From CALCKU01 sp964534845 (GTDB taxonomy: Bacteria > Pseudomonadota > Alphaproteobacteria > Caulobacterales > Maricaulaceae): 64,000 nucleotides of DNA. How positions within the stretch are numbered: position 1 is the stretch's first letter; every line of letters starts with the position of its first letter. A program made the position numbers and the translations under genes. A model generated the notes under the pieces. The model made no database searches, had not been told where the DNA came from, and saw only the letters and a program-made list of their open reading frames with translations. Shown piece by piece: positions 61,912 through 64,000 of the stretch. The stretch spans positions 1-64,000 of the forward strand of contig CAZHPV010000005.1 in NCBI GenBank assembly GCA_964534845.1, in the 5' to 3' direction.

Positions 61912-63465
61912 TTAGACCTCCGCAGACACATCATCGTGGGCTTTCGTTCGACAGACGCGTAAAACTTCCTGCGCGCTCGTTAGGCCTTCTGCGACATAGG
62001 CCGCACCACTTTGTAATAATGTTGGTCGGTTGCGAAATGCATAATCGCTCATATCTGTTTCGCGCGCTCCGTCATGTATCATCGCGCGTAATTTATCGTC
62101 CATCACCACGATTTCATATAAGCCCAGCCGGCCCAGATAACCCTGCCCAAAACACGTATCGCACCCTTTGGCCTGATAGATGACATCGTCAGATGATAAT
62201 TTAAGGCCTAGCTCTCGCAGTTCCCGCTTTGTCGGCTTATGCTCCACCTTACAGTCCGGGCAGAGACGACGTACAAGCCGCTGAGCAATGATAGAGGTAA
62301 TCGTCGAAGACAATAAGAAAGGCTCGATGCCCATATCCCGCAAACGTGTAATGGCAGCAACGGATGAGTTCGTGTGAACGGTAGAAAGAACCAAATGCCC
62401 GGTTAAGGCCGCCTGCACTGCAATTTCGGCCGTTTCGGGGTCGCGGATTTCACCCACCATCACCACATCGGGGTCTTGTCTTAAAATGGCCCTCAACCCG
62501 GCAGCAAAACTCATCCCGACCTGATTATTGACTTGCGTTTGCCCGACGCCGTCAAGGGCATATTCTACCGGGTCTTCTACCGTTAAAACATTACGAGACC
62601 CATCGTTTAGATTGGTCAATCCGGCATAAAGCGAGGTCGTTTTTCCTGACCCTGTCGGGCCTGTCACGAGAATAATGCCATTGGGTTTTTTAAGCGAGCT
62701 TAAAAAGGCCTCTCTTTGCTCATCTGCCATGCCAAGCTGGGACAAATCCAGCCCAGCGCTGCCTTTTTCCAATATACGCATAACCAAACGTTCCCCGTAT
62801 TGGGACGGCAGGGTCGAAACCCGAACATCAACGGAGCGTTCTCCGAGCGATAGCGAAAAGCGACCATCTTGAGGCACGCGCTTTTTGGCAATATCCAGAC
62901 GGGCCATGACTTTAACCCGGCTTACCAGCAGCGGCGCAAGACGCTGTGACAGCGAGAGCATTTCCCGTAAGGCCCCGTCAATACGAAACCGAACGGAGAG
63001 CCTTTGTTCATAAGGCTCAACGTGAATATCGGAGGCGCGTGTTCGTATCGCTTCTTGCAAAATCCCGTTTATCAGCCGGATAACGGGCGCGTCATCATCA
63101 CTGCCTAAAAGGTCTGACGTTTGCGGAAGACCGCTGGCCAGACTATTTAAATCCTCGCGCGCATCCAATGCGGTTTCAGCCGTTTCAGATAAATCGCCCT
63201 CGGCATAGATTTTGGTCACCAATGTTTGAAATTCAGTTTCCGTCACCTCCTGTATTTCTGCAGGTTGGTCTAAAATCCTGCGGGCTTCCAACAAGGCTGG
63301 CAAAGTCGCATCCGGACGTCTAACCAGATAGGGTTTTTCAGAATCCAAAACCGCCACAACACCGTGCTCGCGCACAAAGGCATAATTTAACTTTGCAAAG
63401 GTCCGTGCAGAGCCTTCGGGCAGCGTTTGTATGTTATCAATTTCATCCATAGACGGTCTTGTCAT
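61912..63465 (-). CDS. gspE: Type II secretion ATPase GspE
   Basis: 517 residues; ATPase that drives pseudopilus assembly. Walker A GPTGSGKTT at 269-277, Asp box ASDIHVEPYE, Walker B-like DPDVVMVGEIRD at 331-342, His box STVHTNSSVAAITRL, and a zinc site CPDC (402-405) with CDTC (435-438). Start ATG 12 bases after gspD stop, with a poor ribosome-binding site. Confidence 0.94.
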   Translation of the reverse strand: MTRPSMDEIDNIQTLPEGSARTFAKLNYAFVREHGVVAVLDSEKPYLVRRPDATLPALLEARRILDQPAEIQEVTETEFQTLVTKIYAEGDLSETAETALDAREDLNSLASGLPQTSDLLGSDDDAPVIRLINGILQEAIRTRASDIHVEPYEQRLSVRFRIDGALREMLSLSQRLAPLLVSRVKVMARLDIAKKRVPQDGRFSLSLGERSVDVRVSTLPSQYGERLVMRILEKGSAGLDLSQLGMADEQREAFLSSLKKPNGIILVTGPTGSGKTTSLYAGLTNLNDGSRNVLTVEDPVEYALDGVGQTQVNNQVGMSFAAGLRAILRQDPDVVMVGEIRDPETAEIAVQAALTGHLVLSTVHTNSSVAAITRLRDMGIEPFLLSSTITSIIAQRLVRRLCPDCKVEHKPTKRELRELGLKLSSDDVIYQAKGCDTCFGQGYLGRLGLYEIVVMDDKLRAMIHDGARETDMSDYAFRNRPTLLQSGAAYVAEGLTSAQEVLRVCRTKAHDDVSAEV

Positions 63466-63477
63466 TCACACATGAAA

Positions 63478-64000
63478 TTATTGCACTGGCGGCGGCGGGA
63501 TTGCCGCCCCGTCAGGACTGTTGAAATCTGAATTGTTTAAAAATTGATCTATCTTGGAATCGGTTCTACCGGACTGGTTTATGTCCTCTACCCGGATTTG
63601 ATTTAGACGGTTTTGGGTGAGCGGACGGGCATCGCCCGCTGTTCTAATAATTGTCGGTCGTAAGAAAACCATCAAATTTGTTCGCACGCGCGAGGACCCT
63701 TTCGACTGGAACAACCGCCCTAGCACCGGTGTGTCACCTAAAATCGGAACTTTGGAGACATTTAGCTGCTCGTCATCCTGTATGAGACCGCCCAGTACAA
63801 TGATCTCTCCGTCATTGGCCAAGACCGTGGTTTCAATTTCGCGCTTATTCGTTACGAAATCCTCCGCCAGTGTCGTTAAGGCCCCGACAATAGAGGAAAC
63901 CTCCTGACGTATCGCAAGACGAATGACATCACCTTCGCTGATCTGCGGGAGAACGTCGAGCTTAATACCGACCTCTTGGCGATCAAATGTCCGAAACGGA
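63478..64000 (-). CDS. gspD: Type II secretion secretin GspD (partial, C-terminal part)
   Basis: The frame stays open to the right edge; about 173 C-terminal residues are visible. The secretin signature is clear: VGIKLDVLPQISEGDVIRLA, IRQEVSSIVG, NKREIETTVLANDGEIIVLG and VPILGDTPVLGRLFQS, then RTNLMVFLRPTIIR. The tail is a short Pro-rich end (IPPPPVQ). Forms the outer-membrane channel. The start and, presumably, gspC lie outside the window. Confidence 0.93.
   Translation of the reverse strand, partial: PFRTFDRQEVGIKLDVLPQISEGDVIRLAIRQEVSSIVGALTTLAEDFVTNKREIETTVLANDGEIIVLGGLIQDDEQLNVSKVPILGDTPVLGRLFQSKGSSRVRTNLMVFLRPTIIRTAGDARPLTQNRLNQIRVEDINQSGRTDSKIDQFLNNSDFNSPDGAAIPPPPVQ

Noticed and set aside
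55288..64000. Type IV pilus cluster
   Set aside because: No pilT, pilM-Q or pilA; gene order and GspK, GspL and GspM identify a type II secretion system.

Overview
This 64-kb window reads as chromosome of a marine-type alphaproteobacterium with roughly balanced GC. It is most likely a stalked or budding lineage of the Hyphomonadaceae/Maricaulales kind. This rests on gene order and protein types (aroK-aroB-CNNM transporter; dxs-ispA-xseB; a TIGR02301-type protein beside a NUDIX hydrolase; heterotetrameric sarcosine oxidase beside a dimethylglycine dehydrogenase-like protein), not on a marker gene. No rRNA, tRNA, insertion sequence, prophage or CRISPR array was seen. Coding density is high and no gene-free gap exceeds about 300 bases.

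Layout. 0-6.3 kb: an exported protein cut by the left edge with a tiny coupled membrane protein, then divergent aroK-aroB-CNNM-type transporter and glpK, which converges on gpsA. 6.3-13.5 kb: parE, a large orphan autotransporter, and three small envelope genes. 13.5-21.1 kb: a one-direction operon for N-methyl amine catabolism (dimethylglycine dehydrogenase-like, soxB, soxD, soxA, soxG), which should turn dimethylglycine and sarcosine into glycine plus one-carbon units. 21.3-24.5 kb: a carboxymuconolactone decarboxylase-like protein, a small unknown, an MscS channel, and trmD-rplS. 24.7-28.3 kb: three consecutive plus-strand genes for exported glycine-zipper proteins, each closed by its own strong terminator. 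The middle one carries a long array of VEVP repeats.

28.3-33.6 kb: isoprenoid genes (dxs, ispA) with a TlyA-type methyltransferase, xseB, a histidine phosphatase and lepB. 33.7-46.8 kb: ordinary housekeeping and repair genes (YceI, TsaC/Sua5-type, FAD oxidoreductase, yaaA, YihY, SRAP, NUDIX, META, pyrC, YgfZ, GNAT, tag, a FabH-like synthase, an HD hydrolase), then nadA and nadB, the first two steps of NAD synthesis. 48.6-54.3 kb: a valine/isobutyrate degradation operon (mmsA ... acyl-CoA dehydrogenase, HIBYL-CoA hydrolase, mmsB). It faces a LysR regulator across a gap holding a perfect 19-bp dyad. Two unrelated genes sit inside this operon: a DUF4174-type exported protein and an AT-rich gene whose product has a PD-(D/E)XK-like nuclease signature.

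55.3-64 kb: a type II secretion operon transcribed gspD-E-F-G-H-I-J-K-L-M-N toward the left, with gspD cut by the right edge. Most of its downstream genes overlap or nearly abut, so it is probably co-translated. Most of the window is conventional. The parts I find least explained are the VEVP-repeat and glycine-zipper cluster, the nuclease-like gene in the valine operon, and the orphan autotransporter.
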